DNA of 64,000 nt, taken from assembly GCA_035949055.1 (NCBI GenBank), contig DASZIO010000034.1:40629-104628 (forward strand), read 5' to 3'. Position numbers and translations under genes: made by a program. Positions 16,275-25,657 of this stretch are shown here, piece by piece (position 1 is the first letter of the stretch; every line of letters starts with the position of its first letter). Source of the stretch: Bog-756 sp035949055. Lineage in GTDB: Bacteria; Actinomycetota; Acidimicrobiia; Acidimicrobiales; RAAP-2. The notes beneath the pieces were generated by a model. The model worked only from the letters and a program-made list of their open reading frames with translations, was not told the DNA's origin and ran no database searches.

Positions 16275-19034
16275 GTGGCACGGGGCAAGCTTCGGCTCTA
16301 TCTCGGCGCCGCTCCCGGGGTCGGTAAGACCTACGCCATGCTCAACGAGGGTTGGCGGAGGAGAGAGCGCGGCACCGACGTGGTCGTCGGCTGGGTGCAG
16401 GAACACGGACGGCCCCACACCGATGCGCAGATTCGGGACCTGGAGATCTTGCCGCGTCGGACCCTCGAGTACCGGGGCCAGACCTTCGAGGAGATGGACG
16501 TCGAGGGAGTGCTGGCCCGCCGGCCCCAGCTGGCGCTGGTGGACGAGCTGGCCCACACCAATGTTCCCGGATCCAAGCACCCGAAGCGCTGGCAGGACGT
16601 CGAAGAGCTTCTCGACGCCGGCATCAACGTGATCTCGACGATCAACCTTCAGCACCTCGAGTCGCTCAACGACGTCGTGGAGCAGATCACCGGGGTCACC
16701 CAGCACGAGACGGTGCCCGATCCCGTGGTACGGGCGGCCGACCAGATCGAGCTGGTCGACATGGCCCCCGAGGCGCTGCGCCGGCGGTTGGCACACGGAA
16801 ACATCTACCCCCCGGAGCGGATCGATCCCGCCCTGGCGAACTACTTCCGTACCGGCAACCTGACCGCGCTGCGCGAGCTGGCCCTCCTGTGGGTTGCCGA
16901 CCGGGTGGACGAGGAGCTCAACGACTACCGGGAGCGTCACAGTATCGCCGGACCGTGGGAGACCAAGGAGCGGGTCGTCGTCTCGCTCACCGGCTCGCGT
17001 GGCAGCGCGGTGCTGATCCGACGGGCGGCCCGGATGGCCATGCGGACCAAGGCCGAGCTGGTCGGTGTGCACGTGCGCACCGACGACGCCCTGACCGGGG
17101 CCGGAGCGCAGGGACTTGTCCAGAATCGAGCTCTGCTCGACGACCTCGGGGGGAGGTTCGTCGAAGTCGTCGGCACCGACGTGGCACCCGCCCTGGTACA
17201 GGTGGCCCGGGCCGAAAATGCCACCCAACTGGTCATGGGCGCCACCCACCGGAGCCGACTGAACGAGTTCGTCCGCGGATCGATCATCAATTCGGTCATC
17301 CGGGCCGCCGGCGGTTCACTCGACGTCCACGTCATCGCCACCCAACCGGAGTTGCAACCGGACTCGGATGCCGACGCGGGGGCGGAAGGCGCTGTGGTAA
17401 CCGGCCCTGATGCCGACCGTCAACGCGCTAAGGGGCAGAGCACGACGGGCGGACGTTCGCGCCACCTCTTCGCACCGCTTCCCATCCGCCGGAGGATCGG
17501 CGCGCTGGTGATCGGCGTCATCGGCTTTCCTCTGCTCACCTTGGTGCTGACTGCCGACCGAGGCGTGGACAGCCTGGCCACCGCGCTCAGCTCCTACCTC
17601 GTGCTGGTGGTGGTAGTGGCCGCCGTCGGCGGGGTGTGGCCGGCCGCGCTGGCCGCCATCGCCGGATTCCTGCTGTCCAACTACTTCTTCGCCCCGCCCA
17701 TCCACACCTTCACCATCGCTGACGCCCGGGACATCCTCGCCTTGGTGATGTTCCTGGTCACGGCGGGTGTGGTCAGCTGGCTGGTCGATCTGGCGGCGCG
17801 GCGGACGGCAACGGCGGTCCAAGCTCGAACCGACGCCCAGATGCTGGCCCGTGTGGCCGGCCGGATGATCGCCCCTGAGGGCAATCCTCTGCCCGCCTTG
17901 CTCGGGGAACTACTGGTGGCGTTCCGGCTGGAGGCAGCAGCCGTGCTGCGGCCGGGCGACGACCAGCGGATGCAGAGCGGGTCGGGCGATGCGAGTCCGA
18001 CTCCCACCCCCCGATGGTCTGCGGTCGTGACGGCGGGCCACCAGCCCCCGCGCTCACCGGACGAGGCCTCCGTGGTGCTCCCGCTCACCGAGCGAGAGGT
18101 GCTCGCCCTGCGGGGTCCAGCTCTCTCCGCCGAAGACCGGGAGATCCTGACCGGGTTCGCCGCCCAGCTCGCCACAGCGCTCGAAAGCGATCGCCTCCAC
18201 GCCGAGGCCGCCGAGATCGACAGCTTGGCCCGGGCCAATCAGTTGCGCTCGGCTCTACTCGCCGCAGTGAGCCACGATCTACGCACGCCGCTGGCCTCGA
18301 TCAAAGCGGCATCGTCGAGCCTGCTCTCCGATCAGCTCGAGTTCGGACCCGACGAGACGCGCATCCTCATCCACACCATCGAGAACGAGGCCGACCGTTT
18401 GAACAGCATCGTGGAGAACCTCTTGGACATGAGCCGGCTCCAGACCGGTTCCATGGAGGTCCTCGACCAGACCACCGATGTCAACGAAGTCATCGAGACG
18501 GCAGTCACCAGCCTTGGGCCCCGTGGAGAGCGCGTCGAAGTAAACCTCCCCGCGGTCCTCCCCCGCGTGCGTACCGATCCGGTCCTGTTGGAACGGGCTG
18601 TGGCCAACCTCATCGACAATTCGCTGACCCATGCGGGCGGAAAGGGGCTCCGCGTCGAAGCGGGGCCGGTGGCGGGTCGGGTGCACATCCGGATCATCGA
18701 TCGGGGGCCCGGGATCCCGCGCGAGGACCGAGACCGCATCTTTTTGCCCTTCCAGCGCCTGGGCGACTCGGCAAACCACCGCGGCGTGGGCCTTGGCCTG
18801 GCCGTGGCCAGGGGATTCGTGGAAGCCGTTGGCGGGGCGTTGGACATCGAGGACACGCCAGGAGGCGGGTGCACCATGGTGGTCCGGATCCCAGAGGAAC
18901 GACCAGAGGACCGGCCAGCTTCGACGGCAGACGAACCGGTGTTGAGGACAACGGGCTCGACGGCGTCGGACCCGGCCGGTGTCCCCGCTCCGGAGACCGC
19001 CGCCTCGTCCACCGGTGGTGACCCGCCGGCATGA
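16275..19034 (+). CDS. kdpD: full-length sensor histidine kinase KdpD
   Basis: A 919-residue complete KdpD. The order is: N-terminal KdpD domain with Walker A GAAPGVGKT (residues 10-18) and DELAHTNVPGSK; USP domain (about 235-350); DUF4118 with four membrane helices (about 405-515, LSNYFFAPPIHTFTI); GAF-like region; HisKA with His667 in AVSHDLRTPLAS; and ATPase domain (NLIDNSLTHAGG, DRGPGIP, GVGLGLAVARG). The GTG start has a perfect AGGAGG 9 bp upstream at 16260-16265. It senses K+ limitation and phosphorylates KdpE. The stop overlaps the next kdpE by 4 bp. Confidence 0.95.
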   Translation: MARGKLRLYLGAAPGVGKTYAMLNEGWRRRERGTDVVVGWVQEHGRPHTDAQIRDLEILPRRTLEYRGQTFEEMDVEGVLARRPQLALVDELAHTNVPGSKHPKRWQDVEELLDAGINVISTINLQHLESLNDVVEQITGVTQHETVPDPVVRAADQIELVDMAPEALRRRLAHGNIYPPERIDPALANYFRTGNLTALRELALLWVADRVDEELNDYRERHSIAGPWETKERVVVSLTGSRGSAVLIRRAARMAMRTKAELVGVHVRTDDALTGAGAQGLVQNRALLDDLGGRFVEVVGTDVAPALVQVARAENATQLVMGATHRSRLNEFVRGSIINSVIRAAGGSLDVHVIATQPELQPDSDADAGAEGAVVTGPDADRQRAKGQSTTGGRSRHLFAPLPIRRRIGALVIGVIGFPLLTLVLTADRGVDSLATALSSYLVLVVVVAAVGGVWPAALAAIAGFLLSNYFFAPPIHTFTIADARDILALVMFLVTAGVVSWLVDLAARRTATAVQARTDAQMLARVAGRMIAPEGNPLPALLGELLVAFRLEAAAVLRPGDDQRMQSGSGDASPTPTPRWSAVVTAGHQPPRSPDEASVVLPLTEREVLALRGPALSAEDREILTGFAAQLATALESDRLHAEAAEIDSLARANQLRSALLAAVSHDLRTPLASIKAASSSLLSDQLEFGPDETRILIHTIENEADRLNSIVENLLDMSRLQTGSMEVLDQTTDVNEVIETAVTSLGPRGERVEVNLPAVLPRVRTDPVLLERAVANLIDNSLTHAGGKGLRVEAGPVAGRVHIRIIDRGPGIPREDRDRIFLPFQRLGDSANHRGVGLGLAVARGFVEAVGGALDIEDTPGGGCTMVVRIPEERPEDRPASTADEPVLRTTGSTASDPAGVPAPETAASSTGGDPPA

Positions 19035-19759
19035 TCTCCACGAACGCGGCCGCGCGCCCTACCGCGGGCGCCACCGGGGATCCGGACGCTCGGGTGTTGG
19101 TCTGCGACGACGACGGGTCGCTGTTGCGTGCGCTCGAGCTCAGTCTGACGGCCCGGGGCTACGAAGTCGTGGTGGCCAGGAGCGGTGAGGAGGGGCTCGA
19201 GCAATCCGCCAGCCACTACCCCGATGTGGTGCTGCTCGACCTCGGGCTGCCGGGGATCGACGGTATCGATGTGATCCGCGGCATCCGCAGGTGGAGCTCA
19301 GTCCCGATCATCGTGCTGTCGGCCCGACACCAGACCGTGAGCAAGGTGGAGGCGCTCGACGCCGGCGCAGACGACTACATGACCAAGCCGTTCGGTATGG
19401 ACGAGCTCCTGGCCCGCCTGCGAGCGACCCTCCGGCGGAGGGCCGACGGAACCGAGTCGCCACTGGTCGAGACCGAGGCGTTCACGGTGGACCTAGCGGC
19501 CCGTCGGGTGATCCGAGACGAAACGCAGGTCCATCTCACGCCCAAGGAGTGGAGCCTCGTCGAGGTGCTCGTGCGACATCCGGGCCGGCTGGTGTCGCGT
19601 CGCCAGCTACTCCACGACATCTGGGGTCCTGAGTACGAGACCGAGCTCGACTACCTCCGGGTGCTGATGGCCAGGGTCCGGCGCAAGCTGGAAGTCGACC
19701 CCTCCCGTCCGCGCCATTTTCGAACCGAGACGGGCATGGGTTACCGATTCGAACCGTGA
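19031..19759 (+). CDS. kdpE: KdpE response regulator (second copy)
   Basis: A 242-residue OmpR-family regulator coupled to full-length KdpD by an ATGA overlap. The receiver shows DDD at 26-28, phospho-acceptor Asp70 (LLDLGLPG) and TKPFG; the DNA-binding domain has VHLTPKEWSLVEVL, RQLLHDIWGPEY and ETGMGYRFEP, closely matching canonical KdpE. About 16 extra residues precede the receiver. It is the orthodox partner in this locus; the other KdpE copy at 15447 is paired with the split kinase. Its stop overlaps the GTG of the next gene. Confidence 0.93.
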   Translation: MISTNAAARPTAGATGDPDARVLVCDDDGSLLRALELSLTARGYEVVVARSGEEGLEQSASHYPDVVLLDLGLPGIDGIDVIRGIRRWSSVPIIVLSARHQTVSKVEALDAGADDYMTKPFGMDELLARLRATLRRRADGTESPLVETEAFTVDLAARRVIRDETQVHLTPKEWSLVEVLVRHPGRLVSRRQLLHDIWGPEYETELDYLRVLMARVRRKLEVDPSRPRHFRTETGMGYRFEP

Positions 19760-20808
19760 GCACCGAGGCAGAGGCTTTCGCCCGCCGAGTCGCCACGGGT
19801 GGGGTCCGCTTGGACCTCGGAGGCAACGCCGATCGTGATCTGTCCTATCTCGGGGCGCCGGCCATCGCTCTCGACCCGTCCTGGACGGTCCTCGGCGCCT
19901 GCCGGCGACAGGCTCCCGGGTCCCTTCCGGTCCGGGCGCACGTCGAACACCTGCCCTTGGCCGGCCGATCGGTCGGAGGCGCGTGGTCATTCACCGGCCA
20001 CCTGGACGTCCCCCATCACCGGTTGCCCCTGGCGCTGTGGGATCTCCACCGAGCCCTGTCGATCGGAGCCCCGATCGAGCTGCGGTTCCGCGCTAGGCAT
20101 CGCAATGGCGAACGAGTGGCGGGTGAGACCGGGCAATTCTCCGCCGGCCTGTCCGCACCGGGGTTGATGGATCGTGTGGTCGGCGCGGGCTTCGAGGTCG
20201 AGAAGGGAGATCTGGTTGTGTCGGGCGATGAGCTCCTCGTGCGCGCCGTGCGAGGTCGGACGTTGGCCGACACCGTGTCCGACGGCATGCGGATCCTGGT
20301 CTGCGGGGTCAATGCCTCCTTCTACTCGGCGGACGCCGGTATCGGCTACGCCCGGCCCGGCAACCGCTTCTGGCCCGCCGCGCTCGCCGCTGACCTCGTG
20401 GACAGGGATCGCGACCCGCGGGCCGCCCTGGTCGCCCGCGGCATGGGGATGACCGACTTCGTCAAGCGGCCTACCCGCACGGCAGCCGAGGTCACAGTCG
20501 ATGAGTACCGGCACGGATACGCTCGCCTCGAACGCCTGGTCGAATGGTTGCTGCCGGGTGCGGTGTGCTTCGTCGGGCTGTCGGGGTGGCGGGCCGCGGT
20601 CAACCCCAAGGCCGTCGCCGGCATCCAACCAGAGCGGGTCGGTGGCCGACCCGCCTACGTCATGCCCTCCACGAGTGGCCTCAACGCTCGGACCTCGCTC
20701 GGCGACCTGACCGAGCACCTGGTGGCGGCGGCCGAGTTGTCCGACTCAGCCGAAGGGGTCTGCGCCGCCACCGACGCGCCAGTCGATCAGGCCCCGGAGA
20801 TCCCGTAG
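19756..20808 (+). CDS. mug: fusion of methyltransferase-like domain and Mug-type G:T/U DNA glycosylase
   Basis: A 350-residue two-part protein. Residues 1-170 resemble a degenerate SAM-dependent methyltransferase fold (VRLDLGGNAD, IALDPSW, VEHLPLAGRSVGGAWSF). From about residue 178 a Mug/uracil-DNA-glycosylase domain follows, with GVNASFYSADAG (motif 1), ARPGNRFW (201-206) and the VMPSTSGLNAR loop. It would excise mismatched uracil or thymine. The GTG start overlaps the kdpE stop by 4 bp, an odd operon partner for a K+ regulator. The methyltransferase part lacks an obvious intact GxGxG and may be non-catalytic. Confidence 0.75.
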   Translation: MSTEAEAFARRVATGGVRLDLGGNADRDLSYLGAPAIALDPSWTVLGACRRQAPGSLPVRAHVEHLPLAGRSVGGAWSFTGHLDVPHHRLPLALWDLHRALSIGAPIELRFRARHRNGERVAGETGQFSAGLSAPGLMDRVVGAGFEVEKGDLVVSGDELLVRAVRGRTLADTVSDGMRILVCGVNASFYSADAGIGYARPGNRFWPAALAADLVDRDRDPRAALVARGMGMTDFVKRPTRTAAEVTVDEYRHGYARLERLVEWLLPGAVCFVGLSGWRAAVNPKAVAGIQPERVGGRPAYVMPSTSGLNARTSLGDLTEHLVAAAELSDSAEGVCAATDAPVDQAPEIP

Positions 20809-21215
20809 GCGTAACTGGCCGACAGCCTGGCCACGAGGCGTCCCTCCGACACCATGGCCCGGCGGTAGTCCCCCCAGTCGGGGTGCTCGCCCTGCAGTGC
20901 CCGGTACACCTCGATCAGCTCGTCGACGACGGGATCGTCAGGGTCACGAGCCACGTCGGTGAGGGTGACCTCGCCCTCGAGCACCACGTAGGCGAAGAAG
21001 TTGTCACCGCTCACATACAAGGAGGCCCGGGGGTCGCGGCGGAGGTTGCGGGTCTTCGCCCGGCTCTCGGTCACCGAGATGCGCACCGAGTGATCGGGCC
21101 CGGGCGCATAGATGATGTTGGACAGCTGCGGACGGCCGTTCCGTCTCAGAGTCACCAGCACACCCTGGTTCCGGCGGCGGACAAAGGTGAAGGCATCCTC
21201 GAGGAGCAGACCCAT
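20787..21215 (-). CDS. PPOX-class F420-dependent oxidoreductase-like protein
   Basis: A 142-residue split-barrel protein of the pyridoxamine-phosphate-oxidase-like superfamily. Characteristic pieces are GVLVTLRRNGRPQLSNIIYA, VRISVTESRAKTRNLRRDPRASLYV and a final RLSASYAYG. Actinobacterial members of this size generally bind F420 rather than FMN, but cofactor choice is inferred. MGLLLEDA was taken as the start because the domain begins there; an upstream in-frame Met would overlap the neighbouring thiolase gene. The 3' ends of this gene and the mug fusion overlap by 22 bp. Confidence 0.78.
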   Translation of the reverse strand: MGLLLEDAFTFVRRRNQGVLVTLRRNGRPQLSNIIYAPGPDHSVRISVTESRAKTRNLRRDPRASLYVSGDNFFAYVVLEGEVTLTDVARDPDDPVVDELIEVYRALQGEHPDWGDYRRAMVSEGRLVARLSASYAYGISGA

Positions 21216-21270
21216 CGCCCTACGGTAGCGGGGCCCGCTCCGCTTCCATCCGGGATGAGTCCGGCGCCCG

Positions 21271-22728
21271 TCACACCCGGAGAGTCCCCCGGTCAACCAT
21301 CACCGGGCAGCCGATGAACTCTTCGGCCACCACTTGTGCCGCCAGGCCGTGGTCGTCGCTCAGAGCCACGCACCGCCGGCCATCCCCGGTGTCGCACAGG
21401 GCGACGGTCCGCAGCGGCTCGAGGCCGTCGAAGGTCGCCGTGTAGGTGACGACCGTGGCCTTGCCGCCATAGCCGCCGAGTGTCTCGACGACGTCCACGA
21501 CCTCCGTGTTGGCGCGGGCCGCATCCGCCAGGTCGGCCAGCAGCAGCGGCTGACCGTCGGACCGGACCGACCACACGCCGATCCCGGGTTTGGTCAAGAG
21601 TCCGCTCACCGTGGTCACGACGCCGAGCGCGCCGGGACGGGCCCGGGCGGCAGCGACAACAGCCGCGGTGGCCTGGAGGACGAAGTTGTTGAAGGGACCG
21701 CCGGCGAAGGCCATGCCGCCGGTGATGGTCGGGGTGCCGTCGACGTCGAGGGCCAGGGCTCGCTGCTGGACGCGCACCGCCGCCGGGAAGCAGCTGTAGA
21801 CCTCGATGATCTCGGCTGCCCCCAACGAGCGACCGATCCGGGCCGCGGCCGCGGTGCCGAGGACCTCCATGGCCGGCCAGGCATGGGGTTGGCGTCGACC
21901 GAGCAACGAGACGGCGTGACTCGAGTGCAAACCGGCCAGCGGGTGGACCCAACGCTCGCCATCCACCCCGAGCCGGGTGGCCGCGCCGATCGAGCAGAAG
22001 ACGAGGGCGGCAGCCTGGTCGACCGTCCACTGGGTGGAGTGCCACTTGTTGTAGGGGAAGGCGAGGGGGCGGTTCGGTGGCGATGGGGTGTCGATCTCCC
22101 GCGGGCTCAGTGGCGCGGGGAAGGCGGCACCCTCATAGGTGGTGGCGACCTGGTTGAACCGGGCCCACAGATCAGCGATCTCGCCGCGGTGAGCGGCTAC
22201 CGACTTCCCCTCGGCATGTCGCAGGGCGTTGTCGATCATGGCGTACTGCTGGACCGGATCCCACAGGCGGTGCGCCTGCTCGACCGGCTCCAGCAGGGGG
22301 CCCGGGCGGCGGTGGATCACGTCGGGTCGGGCCCCGGGCTGCGCGGTCTCCATCGCACCCGCTCCGCGGGCCCAGCGCCGGGCTTCCCCGCCGACCACCA
22401 CGGCCACCTCCGACGCTCCGGCGCGGATGGCCGACAGCGCCTGGTTGATCAGCACCTGTTGAGGGATGCCCAACTCCGTCAAGTGCGTTCGGGCTTTGGT
22501 GGCCCCGACCCGCTCGGCCACCAATCGGGCCGGGTCGGGGTAGGACCAGCTTCCCTGCGGCACGGCGATCCGGTCGATGGCCGACCTGATCGGCGGGACG
22601 CCGGTGTCGGCCACGGCCGCCTCGAGGGCCAGGGCCATGAGCTCGGCGCTTTCCACATCGGCCGACGCCGTGCCCGCGCCGACCAGCACCGGGGTGCGGG
22701 GATCGAGAGAAGGTTTGTTGGCCATCAA
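21271..22728 (-). CDS. thiolase-like protein (acetyl-CoA acetyltransferase family, lipid-transfer type)
   Basis: A 485-residue thiolase-fold protein. It begins with a thiolase-type N-terminus (DPRTPVLVGAGTASAD) and contains HRGEIADLWARFNQVA and VYSCFPAAVRVQQ, known from acetyl-CoA acetyltransferase-like proteins of the SCP-x/lipid-transfer group. The usual nucleophilic Cys in a CxS motif near residue 90 is not seen; the equivalent region reads IPQQVLINQALSAIR. It may thus act as an aldolase- or thiolase-like partner rather than a standard thiolase. Start at MMANK lies 33 bp after the DUF4031 gene on the same strand. Confidence 0.75.
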   Translation of the reverse strand: MMANKPSLDPRTPVLVGAGTASADVESAELMALALEAAVADTGVPPIRSAIDRIAVPQGSWSYPDPARLVAERVGATKARTHLTELGIPQQVLINQALSAIRAGASEVAVVVGGEARRWARGAGAMETAQPGARPDVIHRRPGPLLEPVEQAHRLWDPVQQYAMIDNALRHAEGKSVAAHRGEIADLWARFNQVATTYEGAAFPAPLSPREIDTPSPPNRPLAFPYNKWHSTQWTVDQAAALVFCSIGAATRLGVDGERWVHPLAGLHSSHAVSLLGRRQPHAWPAMEVLGTAAAARIGRSLGAAEIIEVYSCFPAAVRVQQRALALDVDGTPTITGGMAFAGGPFNNFVLQATAAVVAAARARPGALGVVTTVSGLLTKPGIGVWSVRSDGQPLLLADLADAARANTEVVDVVETLGGYGGKATVVTYTATFDGLEPLRTVALCDTGDGRRCVALSDDHGLAAQVVAEEFIGCPVMVDRGTLRV

Positions 22729-22761
22729 GAGTGGGCCATCACGAGGGAACGGTGACCAGCC

Positions 22762-23079
22762 TCAGGGTGGAGTCGGGTCCGGTCGACGGGTGCCCCCCTC
22801 TGTTCGCGCCTCCCGCCGCTCACGCAGCATCCGACCCACCTGGCGCCAGCTCACCGCGACGGCGCCGAGCGCGAGGGCGTCGCGGCGGGCCCGCTCGGGC
22901 ACGTCGTAGTGGGCCTGGTGAGGCCGGTCCGACTTGTGCTGGAACCACTCGCGTCGCATGCCGAGCCGGGCCGCGAAGTCATGCAGCTCGGCGTCGCTGT
23001 CGGCCACCAGGTGCGACCACCGGTCGGCGACCGGGCCGAGGCGGGCGGGCTGGCGCCAATCGTCCAAGTAGACGGTCAC
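22762..23079 (-). CDS. DUF4031 domain protein
   Basis: A 105-residue protein beginning VTVYLDDWRQPA and containing WSHLVADSDAELHDFAARLGMRREWFQ and HYDVPERARRDALALGA, the DUF4031 pattern of small actinobacterial proteins of unknown function. The conserved acidic and His residues suggest a metal or nucleotide binding site, which is inference. The GTG at 23079 is preferred because longer versions would run into the rhodanese gene, whose stop lies 20 bp upstream. Confidence 0.7.
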   Translation of the reverse strand: MTVYLDDWRQPARLGPVADRWSHLVADSDAELHDFAARLGMRREWFQHKSDRPHQAHYDVPERARRDALALGAVAVSWRQVGRMLRERREARTEGGTRRPDPTPP

Positions 23080-23099
23080 CGACGGCTGGGTCGCATCGT

Positions 23100-23456
23100 T
23101 CAGACGATCCGGCCCGGCCGGCCCGCGTCGGTCGTGACCGGGAACCCGGCGTGCTCCCACGCCACCATACCTCCGGCCATGTTGCGAACGTCGAAACCGG
23201 CCGCGGCGAGCGCCCCGGCCACCGAGCCCGAACGCCCACCTACCCGGCAGACACAGACCACCGTCCGGTCGGACGGAAGTTGCTCGAGCCGGTCACCGAC
23301 CAGACCCATGGCCAGATGGACGGCGCCGGGAGCATGACCGGCGTCCCATTCTTCGTCCTCGCGCACGTCAAGGAGGAGCGCACCGGCCGCGGCCAGACGC
23401 CGGGCCTCCGGGGGAGCTATGTCCGCGGCAGCCGTGGTGTCCGCTTCCTGCACCAC
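23100..23456 (-). CDS. rhodanese-like sulfurtransferase
   Basis: A 118-residue single-domain rhodanese. The catalytic loop CRVGGRSG supplies Cys70, and DVREDEEWDAGHAPGAVHLAMG is the CH2A motif region. Such stand-alone domains carry persulfide sulfur or act in cyanide or sulfide detoxification. It lies in a minus-strand run between the VOC protein and DUF4031 genes with short gaps. Confidence 0.85.
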   Translation of the reverse strand: MVQEADTTAAADIAPPEARRLAAAGALLLDVREDEEWDAGHAPGAVHLAMGLVGDRLEQLPSDRTVVCVCRVGGRSGSVAGALAAAGFDVRNMAGGMVAWEHAGFPVTTDAGRPGRIV

Positions 23457-23479
23457 CTCAACGTACCCGACCGCACGGG

Positions 23480-23920
23480 TCAGCCGGGCAGGTCCATGAG
23501 CTCGATGCGCACGCCGTCGGGATCGGTGCAGTACACGAAGTCGAGCGGTGAGGAAGCCGCACCCAGGTGGGTCCGAGTGGCACGCACCACTTCGCCACCG
23601 AGGAGCTCGATCTGCCGTGCCACCGCATCGATGTCGTCCACCCTGAGCGACAGGTGGGTGAGTCCGAGGTGGTTCAGGGGGCGTCGACGGCCGTCGCCGA
23701 CGGCGCGAGGGTGCTCGAAGGCGAGCAGCTCGATGGTGACTCCGTCGCGGGCCATCATCTGCGACTCCAGCCGCACCCCTTCGAGCTCCATGAGACCTCC
23801 GAACTCCTCTCCCACCCGGTGGGTGGCGACGGGCTCGAACCCGAGCCCGTCGCGATAGAAGCGGAGTGACCGCTCGAGATCGGAGACGCAGATGCCCAGG
23901 TGGGAAAAGGTGAGTGCCAC
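23480..23920 (-). CDS. VOC family protein (glyoxalase/extradiol dioxygenase fold)
   Basis: A 146-residue vicinal-oxygen-chelate protein with two beta-alpha-beta-beta-beta modules: TFSHLGICVSDLERSLRFYRDGLGFE at the start and LTHLSLRVDDIDAVARQIELLGGEV then FVYCTDPDGVRIELMDLPG at the end. Candidate metal ligands are the first-strand His, a central Glu and the terminal Glu in RIELMD. Glyoxalase, epimerase or dioxygenase activity cannot be separated. The GTG start is supported by AGGAGG ending 5 bp upstream (minus strand). Confidence 0.8.
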   Translation of the reverse strand: MALTFSHLGICVSDLERSLRFYRDGLGFEPVATHRVGEEFGGLMELEGVRLESQMMARDGVTIELLAFEHPRAVGDGRRRPLNHLGLTHLSLRVDDIDAVARQIELLGGEVVRATRTHLGAASSPLDFVYCTDPDGVRIELMDLPG

Positions 23921-23987
23921 GATGCCTCCTGGCCGCAGGCGTGGGACGGTGGTCACCGCCGCGGCCATCGTCGCGCGGGTGGGGCCC

Positions 23988-25643
23988 CTACTGCTCGGTT
24001 CCGGGCTCCCCCACCACCGAGAGGTGCAGCAGATGCCCATTGGCCGAGTTCACCCGCTCGAGATGCAGCCGCCGACCGTAGATCGTCGCCAGCGCGAGGA
24101 ATCCTGAGGCCAGCAGCAGCCCACCGGCCAGACTGAGCGAGATGTCGAGGCCACGCCCGAATGCCCCATAGGCGGCCGTGATGACCTCGTGGACGATATG
24201 GGCGATCGCCGGATCCTTGGTCACGGCGTTCTTGGCTCCACCCTGGTAGGAACCCGTGGTGACCGCGGAGACCACCAGGGACTGGAACTGCTTGGGTATG
24301 CCGATGGCGGTGAGCCGGTGCACCAGGTTGACGGTCAACTGCCCGTTGACGATGGAGCCGAGGACAGCCACGCCGACCACGGCTCCGAGCTCGCGGGACG
24401 TGTTGGTCGCCGATGCGGCCATGCCCGAGTGCTGCGATGGCACCGAGCCCAAGGCGGCGGACGTGACCGGCACCATGGCCATCCCCACCCCGGTGCCGGC
24501 CAGGAACATGGTCCACCCGATCTGGGCCACGCCGGCGTTGGGACTGATCATGATGTCGGTGAGGATGATGCCCACGCCGCCCAGGAAGCAACCGGTGGCC
24601 ATGGGGACCCGAGGCCCCCACACCGCCACCCAGCGGCCGGTGAACACCGCGGCGAGCACCATGCCGAAGGCCATGGGAACGAAGTCGAGAGCGGTGCGGA
24701 GCGACGAGCTCGATCCCACCACCTGTACGTAGAGCGCGACGAAGAAGAAGATGGCGAAGGTGCCGAAGTAGACCGTGCAGGCGATGGCGTTCGACCCGGC
24801 AAAGGCGCGTCGTTTGAAGTAGCGGACATTGAGCACCGGATTGTCAACCCGCAACTCGACGAGCACGAAGGTCACCGCGGCGACCGCGCTCAAGGCATAG
24901 AGGAGGTCGATCCACCACGTGGCGTACCCTTGGGTCTCGCCCAAGATGGTGGCGAAGGTGAGCGAGCCGAGTGACAGGGCCCCGAGCAGGGCGCCGGCAT
25001 AGTCGAACCGGGCCTTCACCGGGTCGGCGGTCTCGGGCAGCACCAGGGCTGCGCTGGTGAACGCCACCAGGCCGAAGAACACGTTGAACCAGAAGATGGC
25101 CCGCCACGACCATCCGTAGACCAGCAGACCGCCGATCAGTGGGCCGAGCGCTAAGCCGAGGCTGGAGACGGCGGCCCAGATACCGAGCGATCGGGCTCGC
25201 TCCGCCCGGTCCGGATAGAGCTGGCGGATCATCGAGAGTGTGCCGGGCTCAGAGGCCGCGGCGCCGATTCCCATCACCACCCGCCCGGCGATGAGGACCC
25301 TCGGGTCCGGGGCTACCGCGGCGATCACCGAGCCCGCGCAGAAGACGGCGACCCCGGTCAGCATCACCTTCTTGCGGCCCAGCAGGTCACCGAGGGTGCC
25401 GAAGCTGAGCATCAGGCTGGCGAAGGCCAGGGCATAGCCGTTCACCACCCACTGGAGCTGGTTCACCGACGCGTGCAGATCGCCCTGAACCTGGGCCAGG
25501 ACGACCGTGACGATGGTGTTGTCGAGGAAGGTCAGGAAAAGGACGAAGAGCAGGGTGGCGAGGGCCAACGATGCAGACCGAACCGGTCCGTCGTGCACAC
25601 TTCGCTCCGGTTGGGACGTCGGGACTGTTCGGGCAATGTTCAT
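23988..25643 (-). CDS. MFS transporter, DHA2 family (EmrB/QacA type, 14 TM)
   Basis: A 551-residue proton-driven efflux permease with about 14 hydrophobic segments. The DHA2 signatures are present: FLDNTIVTVVL in TM1 (Asp in membrane), GTLGDLLGRKKVML between TM2 and TM3, and GPLIGGLLVYGWSWRAIFWFNV (motif C and following). It would export drugs or lipophilic compounds. Upstream lies an alpha/beta hydrolase gene 14 bp away on the same strand; no regulator gene is adjacent. Confidence 0.88.
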   Translation of the reverse strand: MNIARTVPTSQPERSVHDGPVRSASLALATLLFVLFLTFLDNTIVTVVLAQVQGDLHASVNQLQWVVNGYALAFASLMLSFGTLGDLLGRKKVMLTGVAVFCAGSVIAAVAPDPRVLIAGRVVMGIGAAASEPGTLSMIRQLYPDRAERARSLGIWAAVSSLGLALGPLIGGLLVYGWSWRAIFWFNVFFGLVAFTSAALVLPETADPVKARFDYAGALLGALSLGSLTFATILGETQGYATWWIDLLYALSAVAAVTFVLVELRVDNPVLNVRYFKRRAFAGSNAIACTVYFGTFAIFFFVALYVQVVGSSSSLRTALDFVPMAFGMVLAAVFTGRWVAVWGPRVPMATGCFLGGVGIILTDIMISPNAGVAQIGWTMFLAGTGVGMAMVPVTSAALGSVPSQHSGMAASATNTSRELGAVVGVAVLGSIVNGQLTVNLVHRLTAIGIPKQFQSLVVSAVTTGSYQGGAKNAVTKDPAIAHIVHEVITAAYGAFGRGLDISLSLAGGLLLASGFLALATIYGRRLHLERVNSANGHLLHLSVVGEPGTEQ

Positions 25644-25657
25644 GGGCGGTGCTGGTT

